Source of the DNA: G963704535 sp963704535
Lineage (GTDB): Bacteria; Chloroflexota; Chloroflexia; Chloroflexales; Roseiflexaceae
NCBI GenBank assembly: GCA_963704535.1
Contig: OY969916.1
Coordinates: forward strand, 10,664,001-10,728,000
DNA: 64,000 nucleotides
Direction of reading: 5' to 3'
Within the stretch, counting starts at the first letter, position 1, and the number at the start of each line of letters is the position of its first letter. Positions 28,801 through 34,187 of this stretch are shown in pieces. The position numbers were made by a program, and so were the translations under genes. Under the pieces are notes generated by a model that was not told the DNA's origin, searched no databases, and saw nothing but the letters and a program-made list of their open reading frames with translations.

Positions 28801-29485
28801 TGCCGACGGGCGGCGCGACCCCAGCGAGGCCGGGGTGGTCGGGGTAGTCGTCACGCTCTATCACAGCGACGGCTCGCCGGTGCTGGACGCGGCCGGCAAG
28901 CCGATCCAGATCACCACCGACGCCAGCGGCAGCTTCCTGTTCGAGAACCTGATCCCTGGTGCGTACCAGGTGGGCTTCACCAGTCTGCCGGCTGGGTACA
29001 CCTTCACCACGCCCAACCAGGGCAGCGACGACGGCGACAGTGACGCCAACCCGGCCACCGGCGTAACTGCCAGTGTGACGGTCACGGTCGGCCAGAGCAA
29101 TCTAACGCTGTACGCCGGTTTGATCAGCCCTTCAGCAATCACGCTGATGAGCTTCACCGCCGAGCGGTCGGCGGATGGGGTCGCGCTGCGCTGGGCCACT
29201 GGCAGCGAGTTGGGCACCTGGGGCTTCCACGTCTACCGCAGCGCCGATGGGACGCGCGCGGGCGCGGTGCGCCTCACCGATCAGGTGATCCTGGCGCGCG
29301 GCGGGCCGCAGGCGGGGGCGACCTACGCCTGGACGGACACCGGCGCCGAGGCTGGCGTCGAGTACAGCTACTGGCTGGAGGAGATCGAGATCAACGGCGG
29401 GACCAACGAGTACGGCCCGGCCCGGCCGACCACGCAGCCCGCCGCCACGAGCTACCGGCTGTTCCTGCCGTTCGTCATTCGGTAA
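19853..29485 (+). CDS. giant secreted protein with DUF11-like and fifteen SdrD B-like repeats
   Basis: This 3210-residue exported protein starts after GGAGG with a signal peptide (LLLVFFLVGLIGLLL, cleavage likely after AFA near residue 40). Residues ~45-870 contain DUF11-like domains (VTKVVEGGG, ITDTLPLGAVYL, LANTGNVDFQNLLMVDVLP). From ~875 to ~3085 there are fifteen SdrD B-like domains, each opening with SLGN(R/L)VWxDxNNNG or RLGNLVF, with Asp/Asn-rich calcium-binding-type loops, and closing near DNDDNG...VDFGFY. The last ~120 residues form a separate beta domain (LMSFTAERSADGVALRWATG) ending FLPFVIR, a tail type I recall from other Chloroflexota exoproteins. The likely role is adhesion or sheath structure. 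There is no LPxTG motif. Four adjacent repeats are nearly identical in DNA. Confidence 0.93.
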   Translation: MRTTTSRRLFPRLFPGSLLLVFFLVGLIGLLLPAAPAFAAPILQINLALAPGTPTPVPAGQPFRVRLTYECSSSLAGDECVNMEVASTLPVELEGLQIVGNTDVQLADYDALTRTATWTFNSPLPLGTTGQLEFEVRFLPGLTVDGEVATVIATISAQGAAPANSAPINVTADSTDQSTVTKVVEGGGAAGDVTTYRIDVCPGSTGALNLTNVTITDTLPLGAVYLSTNPPATSVDTGSTPQTVVWNGVNVDVPDCESFRVTVNYPTSDPSNVIGASKTNGAAVTGTPYGGVEKTMNTTVNHTLAPPGPGFGLDKTADADTIIGGSVETVLRVRNTGNVGIDNVIVEDPIPAEHTVNRIDTGAAIAVEYRKNSGATWVPGVPLGSNVLVGSFPGFIAGDYISGLRFSFGTVPVGFDNSGARIYSTIVNPPNGGGAAYTLPHNVTNTATMHGDYAGAPLADNNDGALTEVDVPKARPTPQKAIISGSPALPGQTVNYRLTMANGNFAPLDNPVVADLLPAQVTYTPASWTLVQNIAGCASVPVFSATPNFNGSGRTLLRWSWAGSGCSIPSGDQAQIDFAVTVNAGTYPTGAGSIPNRLALVDFSTPTTLVRKSNCATPDPTESAIYTGGGYSSTKLCFSPPSGLRVSAAASIGSAKYVRGQLDSIFHRDPNVGRTVQGGLITYQMELANTGNVDFQNLLMVDVLPYDTPAPGNVGVRDLAVLGTAWTPQLAGPVVISPPIPGMTVRYSTEINPCRPNLAPTNPGCTPMTDGIAPGPGIWSTTLPSDPTAVRSLKFDFGSYILLANQIVRFSFPMFAPDDAPIAGAGPNGTFGNNDDTNVAWNTFAYEAVRVDDGSRLVAQPPRVGIEVVPTPVGLASYGDYVWNDVNQNGSQDEPPYRGINGVTVRLYDDADGNPATTGDQTLIGTQITHNDAGGNPGYYLFPALNPGFYFAEFVPPVGFQISPKDTTADTIDSDINTVNGRTDITQLIASENDLSWDAGVYAPVVSLGNRVWFDTNNDRLDNDGVGAVPGSSTGIPGVTVQLFLDANGDGGITGAEQNWIAQQTTDASGFYLFDAQTHSGGAALGSPVPLYPAQYIVGIPQANFGGGALAGYHSSGTTIGNDGVISETPAPDPDNDTDRDDNGDTVRTPAVFYTGGVIGKPVFIDSSEPTGEPESAGSAPGPLPIANNNSNLTLDFGFYTTSLGNLVWVDDGAGGGVAVDGLRNGAEAGLAGVNVYLYAQDNATEIPVGPDGLLGTADDATGGVLTDATGNYSFGNLPQGQYRVRIGVPNGYASTRDVASSGNPNGNVDNDDNGQGTPTGPNTVTSAALTLTPGSAGALNNNMVNTAAGSTFNPTLDFGVVRYYSLGNRVWNDRNNNGMRDAGEPGINSVVVRLYRYDSATSTTSAATDISGTAVANVTTAGGGYYRFDNLPAGDYIVEIISTNFSGVLTGFRSSTGAAGAYEPAPDPDNDTDDDDNGTFASGVARSQVVTLGEGSGTAEPTPDNDGGSESSPEALDNQSNRTVDFGFYAAQSLGNRVWNDADNNGSVNGAEAGISGVPVNLYRDNNNDNVPDGAAIATTATNATGYYLFTGLIADTYIVEIVPPVGYQTSTGNFGGYEPAPDADTVATDNDDNGSAGAGVIRSAPVTLSAGGEPTGEPATPGITDDARDNNGNYTVDFGLFRPLSLGNLVWTDANNNGVVDGGETGISGVTVRLYRDSDGNGVPDDLAAPAGVTPADAIRSMTTNASGHYLFTGLGVGDYIVEVVTPAGMTSSTGQTVPTPYQPAPDADTTPTDDDDNGTTNAAVVRSAPVTLTVGGEPTGEPATPGLADTTPDDSANYTVDFGFYTALSLGNLVWLDADNSGGVNGGEAGISGVTVRLYRDNDNDGTPDGAALATTTTNGTGHYLFTGLSAGTYIVEIVAPVGYRTSTGLTGSYEPAPDADTFAVDDDDNGTSGAGVIRSAPVTLTIGGEPVGEPATPGLADSTADNNANYTVDFGLYAPVRLGNLVFADVANNGIYDAGDSPLAGATVALFEADGTTPAVDADGVAVPSQTTTATGLYLFTNLAPELYIVRVMPPAGYRSSTDIASTLAPNNDTDNDDNGVVSGGGVVTGAPVILTSNGEPAVAVDTDDRDGNLTIDFGFFLPVRLGNLVFEDVVNNGIYDAGDSPLAGATVALFASDGTTPAMDADGVAVANQTTVADGLYLFTNLAPGQYIVRVTPPSGYRSSTDIASTATPNNDTDNDDNGIVSGGIVASAPVTLTSNGEPDTAVDTDDTSGNLTIDFGFFQPVRLGNLVFEDVMNNGVYNAGIDMPLAGATVALFASDGTTPANDANGNPVASQTTVADGLYLFTNLAPGQYVVRVTPPSGYHSSTDIGSTANPDNDTDNDDNGIASGGIVASAPVTLTSNGEPDTVVDTDNRAGNLTVDFGFYQPLRLGNLVFVDVADNGVYDTGIDSPLAGATVALFEANGTTPAVDADGVAVPSQTTTATGLYLFTNLAPELYIVRVTPPAGYRSSTDIASTLAPNNDTDNDDNGVVSGGGVITGAPVILTSNGEPAVAVDTDDTSGNLTIDFGFFLPASIGDLVWLDVDKDGVQDSKGSEPGIPGVTVTLYRPGPDGTPGTPDDVLVASTISGPTGDYLFTGLGAGDYFVAFTLPPGYDHSPLGGTPDPTLDSDADLTTGRTVVTTLVPGENDLTWDAGLFYTAGLGNRVWFDRDANGIQGTGEAGVPSVVVTLFDGAGTQIMTTTTDGSGFYSFPNLAPGDYSIGFELPSGYVFTSTGQGTLPDADSDADPATGRTATTTLAPGEADPTWDAGLYQLVSLGNLVWEDANNNGVVDGGEPGIASVPVLLYRDANGDGAPDGATPLASAITDANGNYRFDNLVPGGYLIEIRAPSGYVTSTGTNGAPGGPFEAAPDPDDDANNDDNGSRNGAGVVRSSTVVVWSQAEPALATDGDDQNGNMTVDFGLFRQAALGSVVWYDNDADGRRDPSEAGVVGVVVTLYHSDGSPVLDAAGKPIQITTDASGSFLFENLIPGAYQVGFTSLPAGYTFTTPNQGSDDGDSDANPATGVTASVTVTVGQSNLTLYAGLISPSAITLMSFTAERSADGVALRWATGSELGTWGFHVYRSADGTRAGAVRLTDQVILARGGPQAGATYAWTDTGAEAGVEYSYWLEEIEINGGTNEYGPARPTTQPAATSYRLFLPFVIR
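25862..27590 (+). repeat. four near-identical ~432-base SdrD B modules
   Basis: Modules begin at 25862, 26294, 26723 and 27155 (GTGCGGCTTGGCAACCTGGT or close), spaced 432, 429 and 432 bases. Modules one and four are almost identical over ~290 bases (about 25980-26270 and 27273-27563), more alike than their neighbours, as expected from recombination between repeats. These long repeats could also mislead assembly. Confidence 0.85.
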
Positions 29486-29510
29486 GCAGCGACGTTCTCA
29501 CCGCTCTGGA

Positions 29511-29556
29511 GAAAAGAGGAGTGCTGAAGGTCTCGACCTTTAGCACTCCTCTTTTC
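29511..29556 (+). terminator. 22-bp stem-loop after the giant protein gene
   Basis: GAAAAGAGGAGTGCTGAAGGTC and its complement flank a two-base loop, with one G-T wobble. It lies 25 bases after the stop. The stem ends in CTTTTC, so termination may come from the A/T ends of the stem. CTGGAGAAAAG at its start matches the start of the family A repeat. Confidence 0.6.
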
Positions 29557-29563
29557 GACCTCA

Positions 29564-29572
29564 TGCTATAAT
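29564..29572 (+). promoter_or_regulatory. extended -10 promoter of aat
   Basis: TGCTATAAT is a consensus extended -10. Its hexamer ends at 29572, so transcription should begin at about 29579-29580, on the A of the aat start codon. That predicts a leaderless mRNA, in line with the lack of a ribosome binding site. The block ATGCTATAATTCCCGCT is nearly repeated upstream of galK. Confidence 0.6.
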
Positions 29573-29579
29573 TCCCGCT

Positions 29580-30165
29580 ATGAAGCTTACGCCACAGCTC
29601 CTGCTCGCCGCCTACTGCCAGGGCATCTTCCCGATGGCCGACGACGACGGCCAGATCTCCTGGTACGACCCGGACCCGCGCGCGATCATCCCGCTCGAAC
29701 TCGTTCCATCTCTCGCGGCGGCTTGCGCGCACGGTGCGCAACGGTCGCTTCGATATCCGCATCGACTATGACTTCCGGACGGTGATGGAGGCATGCGCCG
29801 CTACCGCACCCGACCGCGAGAGCACCTGGATCTCGCCTGAGATGATCGATACCTACACCACGCTCCACAAGCTCGGCTTCGCCCACAGCGTCGAGGTGTG
29901 GCGCGACGAGTGGATGATCGGCGGGTTGTACGGCGTCGCCATCCGTGGCCTGTTCGCTGGGGAGAGCATGTTCAGCCGCGAGCGCGACGCCAGCAAGGTC
30001 GCGCTGGCCCACCTGGTCGAGCGGCTGCGCCGCGGCGGCTTTGTGCTGCTCGATACCCAGTTCGTCGTGGGGAGCCACATGCTCCAGTTCGGCACGATCG
30101 AGATCCCGACCGCCGAGTACAAGGTCCGCCTCGCGCAGGCGCTCCTGGTAGAGACGGTGTTTTAA
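29580..30165 (+). CDS. aat: leucyl/phenylalanyl-tRNA-protein transferase, apparent frameshift
   Basis: Aat transfers Leu or Phe from tRNA to proteins with N-terminal Arg or Lys, marking them for ClpAP/ClpS degradation. Frame one gives MKLTPQLLLAAYCQGIFPMA and ISWYDPDPRAIIPLE. After about 29699 a second frame continues FHLSRRLARTVRNGRFDIRI, then WISPEMIDTYTTLHKLGFAHSVEVW, GLYGVAIRGLFAGESMFS and LLDTQFVVGSHMLQFG, all family blocks. Removing one A from CTCGAACTCG at the joint gives PLDSFHLSRRL and a continuous ~195-residue enzyme, close to family length. The start has no Shine-Dalgarno sequence and sits right after an extended -10. Confidence 0.9.
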
Positions 30166-30485
30166 TTCCACCCCTGGCATGAGTCCTCTGAAACTGTAAG
30201 GGCCTCTGAACTTCTTCTTCATCCCAAAGCAGGCATGAAACGTAAAACGTGAAAGGCTCTCACGCATCACGTTTCACGTTTCACGTTGGGACGCTTTATA
30301 TTCTCCGCCCCAAAGCTCTTTTGCATCATGCCTACGTAAGATTACGTAGTCCCGCCCTCTGTGCGGTCGTAGGCGACCGCACAAAATACGTACCCCACGC
30401 CCGTAGTTTCGACGATGCGCCGGTGCCGTCAAACGGGTAAAGTAGCCCTGCCAGCAATCGTATAGAATATTCGAGGAGCCGCGAC
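30166..30485. other. 320-base intergenic region with three stem-loops
   Basis: No gene is seen. It holds a CGTTTCA-type heptamer stem-loop (about 30234-30292), a palindrome CTACGTAA-GA-TTACGTAG (30332-30349) and a perfect hairpin TGTGCGGTCG-TAGG-CGACCGCACA (30360-30383). A ribosome binding site GAGGAG precedes the acetyltransferase start; GTATAGAAT around 30460 is a possible -10. Confidence 0.6.
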
Positions 30486-31022
30486 ATGCGTCACGGATCG
30501 GTTGAGACTCCGCTCTGCGTCAGCGCGCCGGTCTCGCTTCGCCCGGTTGGGCCGGACGACGAGGCCATTCTGTTCGATCTGTACGCCAGCACACGCGAGG
30601 AGGAGCTGGCGCTGATCGCCTGGGGCACGGCTGTGAAGACGGCGTTTCTCCGGCAGCAGTTTCATGCCCAGCAGGCGCACTACCGGGGCACCTATCCCAA
30701 TGCCATGCACCAGGTGATCCTCCACGACAATCGTCCGGTCGGCCGGGTCTCCGTCGCCCGCAGCGCGCGCGAGACGCATCTGATCGACATCGCCCTGCTG
30801 CCGGGCTGGCAGGGCCGGGGGATCGGCACGGCGCTTATCCGCGACCTGCTACGTGAGGCGGACCGGGCCGGGATACCAGTGCGCCTGCACGTGTTTCTCG
30901 GCAATCACGGGGCGCGGCGTCTGTACGAGCGGCTGGGGTTCGCGCCGATTGGCGGCGCGGATCTGCATATCTTGATGGAGCGGTGTCCTGGATCGACGCC
31001 GTTCATGGGAGGCAATTCATGA
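30486..31022 (+). CDS. GNAT-family N-acetyltransferase
   Basis: This 178-residue Gcn5-related acetyltransferase would use acetyl-CoA to acetylate an amine. The N-terminal strand is VSLRPVGPDDEAILFDLYAS. The acetyl-CoA-binding motif is LLPGWQGRGIGTALIRDLL (the Q/R-x-x-G-x-G/A loop), and LHVFLGNHGARRLYERLGF is the C-terminal motif. GAGGAG lies upstream of the start. The stop overlaps the start of the first tail-collar gene (ATGA), so the two are translated together; acetylation of, or service to, those proteins is a guess. The substrate is unknown. Confidence 0.9.
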   Translation: MRHGSVETPLCVSAPVSLRPVGPDDEAILFDLYASTREEELALIAWGTAVKTAFLRQQFHAQQAHYRGTYPNAMHQVILHDNRPVGRVSVARSARETHLIDIALLPGWQGRGIGTALIRDLLREADRAGIPVRLHVFLGNHGARRLYERLGFAPIGGADLHILMERCPGSTPFMGGNS

Positions 31023-31543
31023 GCACACCCTTTATCGGCGAGGTTCGAATCTTCGCCGGCAACTTCGCGCCCCTAGGCTGGATGTTATGTGATGGGCAGC
31101 TACTGGCGATCGCGCAGTACGATGCGCTCTTTGCGCTGATCGGCACGACCTACGGCGGCGACGGCCAGACCACCTTCGCGCTGCCGGATCTGCGTGGCCG
31201 CGTCCCGCTCCACTTCGGCACCGGGCCGGGCCTCTCCACTCGTACCATCGGCGAGCTCAGCGGCAGCGAGGCGGTCACGCTGACGACGGGCCAGATGGCG
31301 GCCCACACCCACCCGCCCCTGGCGCTCGGTGCCACCGGCTCCAGCCCGACCCCCGGCGGCAATTTCTGGGCCGGCGTCAGCGCGGGGGCGATTTACAACG
31401 CCACCGACCCGGCGCCCGCCGCTGTGATGAACGCCGCCGCCGTGCTGCCCGTCGGTGGCGGCCAGCCTCACGATAATATAGAGCCCTTCCAGTGTGTGAA
31501 CTTCATTATCGCCGTGGAGGGCATTTACCCGACGCAAGGTTAG
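31019..31543 (+). CDS. phage tail-collar domain protein 1 (MdpB-like)
   Basis: This 174-residue protein belongs to the tail-collar/microcystin-dependent-protein family. It opens with MSTPFIGEVRIFAGNFAPLG and has WMLCDGQLLAI, the tail-collar core LFALIGTTYGGDGQTTFALPD, LRGRVPLHFG and the end motif QPHDNIEPFQCVNFIIAVEGIYP. A GGGAGG site precedes it, and it overlaps the acetyltransferase stop. It is the first of three tandem paralogues. No other phage or contractile injection genes are nearby, so it is not simply prophage. Confidence 0.92.
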   Translation: MSTPFIGEVRIFAGNFAPLGWMLCDGQLLAIAQYDALFALIGTTYGGDGQTTFALPDLRGRVPLHFGTGPGLSTRTIGELSGSEAVTLTTGQMAAHTHPPLALGATGSSPTPGGNFWAGVSAGAIYNATDPAPAAVMNAAAVLPVGGGQPHDNIEPFQCVNFIIAVEGIYPTQG

Positions 31544-31544
31544 G

Positions 31545-31597
31545 GGCTATTTGAAAGGGGAGTTTGGGGGGCCGCCCCTCAAGAACTCCTTTCCACC
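31545..31597. repeat. family B hairpin between tail-collar genes 1 and 2
   Basis: GAAAGGGGAGTTTGGGGGGCCGCCCCTCAAGAACTCCTTTCC folds as an imperfect stem. It starts almost at the stop codon of the first tail-collar gene and may uncouple expression of the second. Confidence 0.7.
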
Positions 31598-31667
31598 ATC
31601 GAACTTCTGTGATCGGCGAACTCTTCACATAAACTCTAGCCCTGGCTATACAAATCAGGAGAATGAT

Positions 31668-32177
31668 ATGGACCCATATCTTGCCGAGATCCGCATGTTT
31701 GGCGGCAACTTCGCGCCCAGGGGCTGGGCGCTTTGCAATGGGCAGATCCTATCGATCGCGCAGAACACGGCCCTGTTCTCGCTGCTTGGCACCACCTACG
31801 GCGGCGACGGCAGGGTCACCTTCGGCTTGCCGGATCTCCAGGGGCGGCTGCCGATGCACCCCGGCCAAGGCCCCGGCCTGACGCCGCGCAACCTTGGCGA
31901 GATCGGCGGCAGCGAGAACGTCACGCTCCTTCTGAACGAAATACCTTCGCATCCTCATCAGGCCCGCGCATCGAACGAGGACGCCAACTCGGCCTCGCCG
32001 CTCAACTCGACCTGGAGCCTGGCCAGCGAGCAGTTGTATCGCGTCGACAACGGCGTCACGATGGCGCCGAACGCGCTCGCGATAACCGGCTCCAGCCAGC
32101 CGCATAACAACCTTCAGCCCTACCTGGTGGTCAACTTCATCATCGCCCTACAGGGTGTCTACCCACCCCGCGGCTAG
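31668..32177 (+). CDS. phage tail-collar domain protein 2 (MdpB-like)
   Basis: This is the second tail-collar paralogue, 169 residues, starting MDPYLAEIRMFGGNFAPRGW after AGGAG. Its core is LFSLLGTTYGGDGRVTFGLPD, then LQGRLPMHPGQGPGL, a His-rich NEIPSHPHQARASN stretch and the end SSQPHNNLQPYLVVNFIIAL. The frame is open further upstream (to 31551) but only through the hairpin repeat. The central part between the core and the end differs from the other two copies, as expected if it carries specificity. Confidence 0.92.
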   Translation: MDPYLAEIRMFGGNFAPRGWALCNGQILSIAQNTALFSLLGTTYGGDGRVTFGLPDLQGRLPMHPGQGPGLTPRNLGEIGGSENVTLLLNEIPSHPHQARASNEDANSASPLNSTWSLASEQLYRVDNGVTMAPNALAITGSSQPHNNLQPYLVVNFIIALQGVYPPRG

Positions 32178-32178
32178 C

Positions 32179-32218
32179 ATGCCCACTCACATTGAAAAGT
32201 AGACAAGAACCTTGTCTA
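32179..32218. repeat. partial family A repeat with hairpin before tail-collar gene 3
   Basis: CCCACTCACATTGAAAAGTAGA matches the distal half of family A, and ends in a perfect hairpin AGACAAG-AAC-CTTGTCT (32201-32217). The hairpin abuts the ribosome binding site AAAGGAG of the third tail-collar gene, so it could influence translation. Confidence 0.65.
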
Positions 32219-32231
32219 AAGGAGATAATCG

Positions 32232-32732
32232 ATGAGCGACCCGTTTCTCGGCGAAATTAAGGTGGTGAGCTTTGGCTTCGCGCCCAAAGGCTGGGCGCTC
32301 TGCAACGGGCAGTTGCTCCAGATTGCTCAAAACCAGGCGCTCTTCTCGCTGCTCGGCACGACCTACGGTGGCAATGGGACGACGACCTTCGCGCTGCCGG
32401 ACATGCGCTCCCGCGCGCCGATGCATGTAGGCGGGGGCCACGCGCAGGGCGAGCGCGCCGGCGAAGAGGCGCACACACTTATCTTGAGTGAGATGCCCGC
32501 CCATACCCACACGGTCCAGGCATCCAACGCCAGGGCCAACTTGGATGATCCCACCGGCACGTTCTGGGCCTCCCCTGCCAGCGGCACGAACTACGCCAGC
32601 AGCCCGAGTGTGAATATGCTCCCGGCGGCGATCTCGACGGTCGGCAGCAGCCAACCTCACAATAACATGCAGCCCTATCTGACGCTCAATCTCATCATTG
32701 CGCTTGTGGGCATCTACCCGAGCCGGGACTGA
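32232..32732 (+). CDS. phage tail-collar domain protein 3 (MdpB-like)
   Basis: This third paralogue, 166 residues, starts MSDPFLGEIKVVSFGFAPKG after AAAGGAG. It has the core LFSLLGTTYGGNGTTTFALPD, MRSRAPMHVGGGHAQG, the His-rich SEMPAHTHTVQASN stretch and the end SSQPHNNMQPYLTLNLIIAL. Like the others, it has no signal peptide. Triplets of such genes are known in many bacteria outside prophages, but their role is poorly understood. Confidence 0.92.
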   Translation: MSDPFLGEIKVVSFGFAPKGWALCNGQLLQIAQNQALFSLLGTTYGGNGTTTFALPDMRSRAPMHVGGGHAQGERAGEEAHTLILSEMPAHTHTVQASNARANLDDPTGTFWASPASGTNYASSPSVNMLPAAISTVGSSQPHNNMQPYLTLNLIIALVGIYPSRD

Positions 32733-32841
32733 CAACTACCCGACGTGAACGAAAGTGGGGGGAAGTGGCAGACATTCCCCCCACTTTCCTTCGGGAAAAA
32801 AGGTTATTCTGATAGGCACAAGGTACCAGAAGGAAAGGTGT

Positions 32842-34140
32842 ATGATCGCGAAAAGGAGCCAGCGACCTATCACCCGGCGCAGCTTCTTGAAGACTGTCGG
32901 GGCGGCGGCGACTGCGGGCCTACTGTCGGCATGCAACCCGGTCGCCCGGCTCGATCACGCGCTCAGAAGTGTCGCCAGGTCCGGCCCGCCGCTCGATGTC
33001 GGCGTGCTGGTGCCGCAGTCGGCGATCTATCCGCAGTTTGGCGAGCATCTGCTGGCGGGGATGCGCCTGCGCTTTGGGCAGGAGGGGCACCAGGTCGCCG
33101 GTCGGCCGGTGCGCCTGCTCACCGAGGATATCGGGTTCGGCCAGCGTCTGATCAGCGCGAAGGCGCACAAGCTGTTGCACGCCGACCGGGCCGCGCTGGT
33201 CGTCGGCGCCGCGAACACCAGCCTCGCCGCCGCGCTCCACAAGACGTTGTATGAGAGCCGGCGCTTTCTCATCCTCGCCAACGTCGGGGCCAATATCCCA
33301 CGCCGGGCCGAGCAGAGTCCGTTCCTGTTCCAACACTCGCTGTCGCACTGGCAGGCGAACTGGGCGCTGGGCGATTGGGCCGGTCACAGCCAAGGCCAGC
33401 GGGGCTTCATGGCACTGTCGTTTTATGATAGCGGGTATGATGCTCCGTATGCGTTCCGCGCCGGCTTCGAGCGCGCCGGCGGCGAGGTCGTCGGCACCGG
33501 ACTAAGCCACGTGCCACCGACTCAGGCGACCTTCGCGCCACTCTTCGCCCAGATCGAGGACGCCCGGCCCGATTTTGTGTACGCCAGCTACAGTGGCCCG
33601 CTGGCCGTCGATTTCGTGCGCGCCTACGCCAACTCCGGCTTTGCCGGCCGCATCCCGCTGCTTGGCTCGGCGTTCCTGGTGGACGAAGCCATTCTCCCGG
33701 AGCAGGGCGCGGCGTCGCTGGGTATCAGGACGGCGTTCCCTTGGGCCACCGGCATGGACGGCGCTATGTACCAATCATTCGTCGCCCATGGCGAGCAGCC
33801 GGACCAGGCGCCGAATGTATTCACAATGCTGGGCTTCGAGACAGCCGACTTGATCGTGGGGGCGGCCGGCGCCGTCGACGGCGACCTGGACCAGATCGAT
33901 GAGTTCCGCGCGGCTATGCGGCGCGCCGAGATCGCCAGCCCACGCGGGCGGCTGCCCATGAATCCTGAAACCCAGCAGACGCTGTCGCCGCTCTTCCTGC
34001 GCGAGGTGCGGCGCCACGGCGCTATTTCGAGCAACGTCGTCATCAGCCGGCTTGGCGCCGGCGCCGAGGATGATCCGCAGATCCAGAGCTTGCAATCAAA
34101 ACCGCGAACCGGCTGGTTGAATGCGTATCTGTGTGTGTAG
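32842..34140 (+). CDS. orphan ABC transporter substrate-binding protein, Tat/lipoprotein signal
   Basis: This 432-residue type I binding-fold protein is a paralogue of the one at 12398. The signal is KRSQRPITRRSFLKTVGAAA, twin-arginine type, ending in a lipobox-like LLSACN. The mature part begins LDVGVLVPQSAIYPQFGEH, then SRRFLILANVGANIPRRAEQ and DFVYASYSGPLAVDFV. The start at 32842 has AGGAAAGG upstream; the longer open frame lacks a site. There is no permease or ATPase gene here, so it may feed the liv system or act as a sensor. It lies between the tail-collar genes and the RTX protein. Confidence 0.9.
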   Translation: MIAKRSQRPITRRSFLKTVGAAATAGLLSACNPVARLDHALRSVARSGPPLDVGVLVPQSAIYPQFGEHLLAGMRLRFGQEGHQVAGRPVRLLTEDIGFGQRLISAKAHKLLHADRAALVVGAANTSLAAALHKTLYESRRFLILANVGANIPRRAEQSPFLFQHSLSHWQANWALGDWAGHSQGQRGFMALSFYDSGYDAPYAFRAGFERAGGEVVGTGLSHVPPTQATFAPLFAQIEDARPDFVYASYSGPLAVDFVRAYANSGFAGRIPLLGSAFLVDEAILPEQGAASLGIRTAFPWATGMDGAMYQSFVAHGEQPDQAPNVFTMLGFETADLIVGAAGAVDGDLDQIDEFRAAMRRAEIASPRGRLPMNPETQQTLSPLFLREVRRHGAISSNVVISRLGAGAEDDPQIQSLQSKPRTGWLNAYLCV

Positions 34141-34187
34141 TTGCAGCGTTAACTAAATGTACCTATTTTCGTGAAAGGAATAACACC

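Noticed and set aside
30983..32732. Tail-collar genes considered as a prophage remnant
   Set aside because: No other phage gene is nearby, all three frames are intact and well translated, and they are coupled to an acetyltransferase.
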